NCBI GenBank assembly: GCA_003445895.1
Contig: DMCD01000285.1
Span: forward strand, 1-5,721
Direction of reading: 5' to 3'
DNA from: Lachnoclostridium sp.
GTDB taxonomy: Bacteria; Bacillota; Clostridia; Lachnospirales; Lachnospiraceae
Length of the DNA: 5,721 bases
Numbering within the stretch: the first letter of the stretch is position 1; every line of letters begins with the position of its first letter. A program made the position numbers and the translations under genes. Under the pieces are notes generated by a model, which searched no databases, was not told where the DNA came from, and worked only from the letters and a program-made list of their open reading frames with translations. Positions 4,855 to 5,721 of the stretch are shown in pieces.

Positions 4855-5641
4855 ATACGAAAACAGGAACACCGTCCTCGGATATCTGTTTTATTACGAG
4901 CGAAGCAGAGACTTTTTTATTGAACTGAGGGATGACCTGGATGCAGGGGAGTTCCCGATTCTTCTCAGCCTGTTTGTGCAGAAGAGGACATATTCCATTG
5001 GACGGGAATGGAGCGCCCGCTGGGTACAGGCGAGAATTGTACCCAGAGACCGCCAGAATCTCGGTGCGATTCTGCGGGACAACGGACTCTCGGAATACGA
5101 TCCGTACCGGCTGCTTATATTGGGCAATGGCCGCTGTTCCCAGGACGAGTGTGCCGTGTTTCCTGTAAGGGAAGCTGAGCTTCCGGAGTGGCTGCATCGG
5201 AGAAGACAGAAGAAAGCCGCCGGTGTTGCGTCGCTCTCAGGCAGACGCATGCTGGTGAGCTTCCGTGATGGTGCGGTTGCTCTTGCAGATCTTAAAATAA
5301 AGATGGAAGAAGACAGACGGTTTGCTCGTATCCTGCGGGAAGATGATATATTTTCTAAGGTGCAGCGTCTGCCCGGAGGACATGGAATCACCTGGGGAGA
5401 AGGAACAGACATTTCTTCGGAATGGCTCAGGGAGAACGGGATTCAGATACCATTAACCGGCACAGACCTTTATTCTGCGCTTCCGCAGCTTGTCACAGAT
5501 ACCGGAGAGGTATGTGAAAAGTATCTCTGCAGCAGGCAGTATGTGGAGCAGATGGCGAAAAAGGGCCGAATTACGGCGATCAAAAACAATACACGGGGCA
5601 GACAGTTTCTGCGGTATACCGTAGATGACGCCATGGAATAA
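4829..5641 (+). CDS. Kinase partner: HipS-like region, DUF2442-like domain and C-terminal HTH
   Basis: This 270-residue protein is probably the antitoxin/regulator of the kinase. The start at 4829 has GGTGG at 4817-4821, 7 nt upstream, and overlaps the kinase by 26 nt. Three regions are visible. (1) Residues 1-115 follow the order of HipA N-subdomain 1: VLGYL (16-20) like HipA VGEL; an FFIEL strand; FPILLSLFVQKRTYSI (42-57) like PLSLSLPL; then WVQARIVPRDRQNLGAIL (65-82), YRLLILGNGRCSQDECAVFP (93-112) like the HipA LLPDS...R and LLSEIGRDSVGAV stretch. This is an eye alignment, not proof. (2) Residues 137-205 (MLVSFRDGAVALADLK, FSKVQRLPGGHGITWGEGTD) fit DUF2442, a small beta-rich domain. (3) Residues 227-269 (KYLCSRQYVEQMAKKGRITA, FLRYTVDDA) resemble an excisionase/MerR-like HTH. 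The regulatory role is inferred from gene order and the upstream repeats. Confidence 0.7.
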   Translation: MKVCAIRDEYENRNTVLGYLFYYERSRDFFIELRDDLDAGEFPILLSLFVQKRTYSIGREWSARWVQARIVPRDRQNLGAILRDNGLSEYDPYRLLILGNGRCSQDECAVFPVREAELPEWLHRRRQKKAAGVASLSGRRMLVSFRDGAVALADLKIKMEEDRRFARILREDDIFSKVQRLPGGHGITWGEGTDISSEWLRENGIQIPLTGTDLYSALPQLVTDTGEVCEKYLCSRQYVEQMAKKGRITAIKNNTRGRQFLRYTVDDAME

Positions 5642-5655
5642 TTTTCTGCTGAACC

Positions 5656-5683
5656 CTGACCGTAGTTAGATATAAAATATAAT
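5656..5683 (+). promoter_or_regulatory. Possible promoter for a gene beyond the window
   Basis: CTGACC (5656-5661, 4 of 6) and a perfect TATAAT (5678-5683) are separated by 16 bp in an A/T-rich stretch after the last gene. Nothing else is recognisable in 5642-5721: no terminator hairpin and no start codon with an SD. The -10 match may simply reflect the local A/T richness. Confidence 0.3.
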
Positions 5684-5721
5684 TATAAACGCTATTCGGA
5701 ATTCATAAAAACAGGGCTGCG

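Overview
The window looks like chromosomal DNA of a Gram-positive gut-type Clostridia, most likely a Lachnospiraceae member. The grounds are AGGAGG-type ribosome binding sites, roughly balanced base composition, and protein families I associate with that group: an AI-2E-type permease, a type I asparaginase, and DUF3990 and short HipA-like toxin modules. This placement is inference; there is no rRNA or other marker gene. All genes are on the + strand, and I see no convincing gene on the minus strand.

Layout. Positions 1-291 hold the C-terminal end of an AI-2E/PerM-family permease. Its stop codon overlaps a consensus sigma-A promoter (TTGACA, 17 bp, TATAAT) that carries two palindromic operator-like sites. 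This promoter drives module A (351-1668): a DUF3990 protein predicted to be an ADP-ribosyltransferase-like toxin, overlapped by an XRE-HTH protein that is the likely antitoxin and repressor. Next comes a housekeeping block (1693-3881): type I L-asparaginase, a MazG-like nucleotide pyrophosphohydrolase, a 69-residue acidic helical protein of unknown function, and a Nudix hydrolase. A 133-145 bp regulatory gap follows, with a long inverted repeat and two tandem quasi-palindromes. It leads into module B (4027-5641): a compact HipA-like Ser/Thr kinase overlapped by a 270-residue protein. By eye that protein combines a HipA N-subdomain-1-like (HipS-like) region, a DUF2442-like domain and a C-terminal excisionase/MerR-like HTH.

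How they may work together. Both modules have the toxin-like enzyme first and the DNA-binding partner second, with coding overlaps of 17 and 26 nt. Both have tandem palindromic sites upstream, so each looks like an autoregulated toxin-antitoxin or defence unit. The block between them is metabolic: two of its enzymes act on nucleotides and one on asparagine. Its synonymous codon use is more G/C-rich than that of the modules, which suggests accessory modules inserted around a resident operon. The most novel idea is module B: a HipBST-like system in which the HipS-like and HipB-like functions appear to be fused, with DUF2442 between them, behind a kinase core lacking its own N-subdomain 1.
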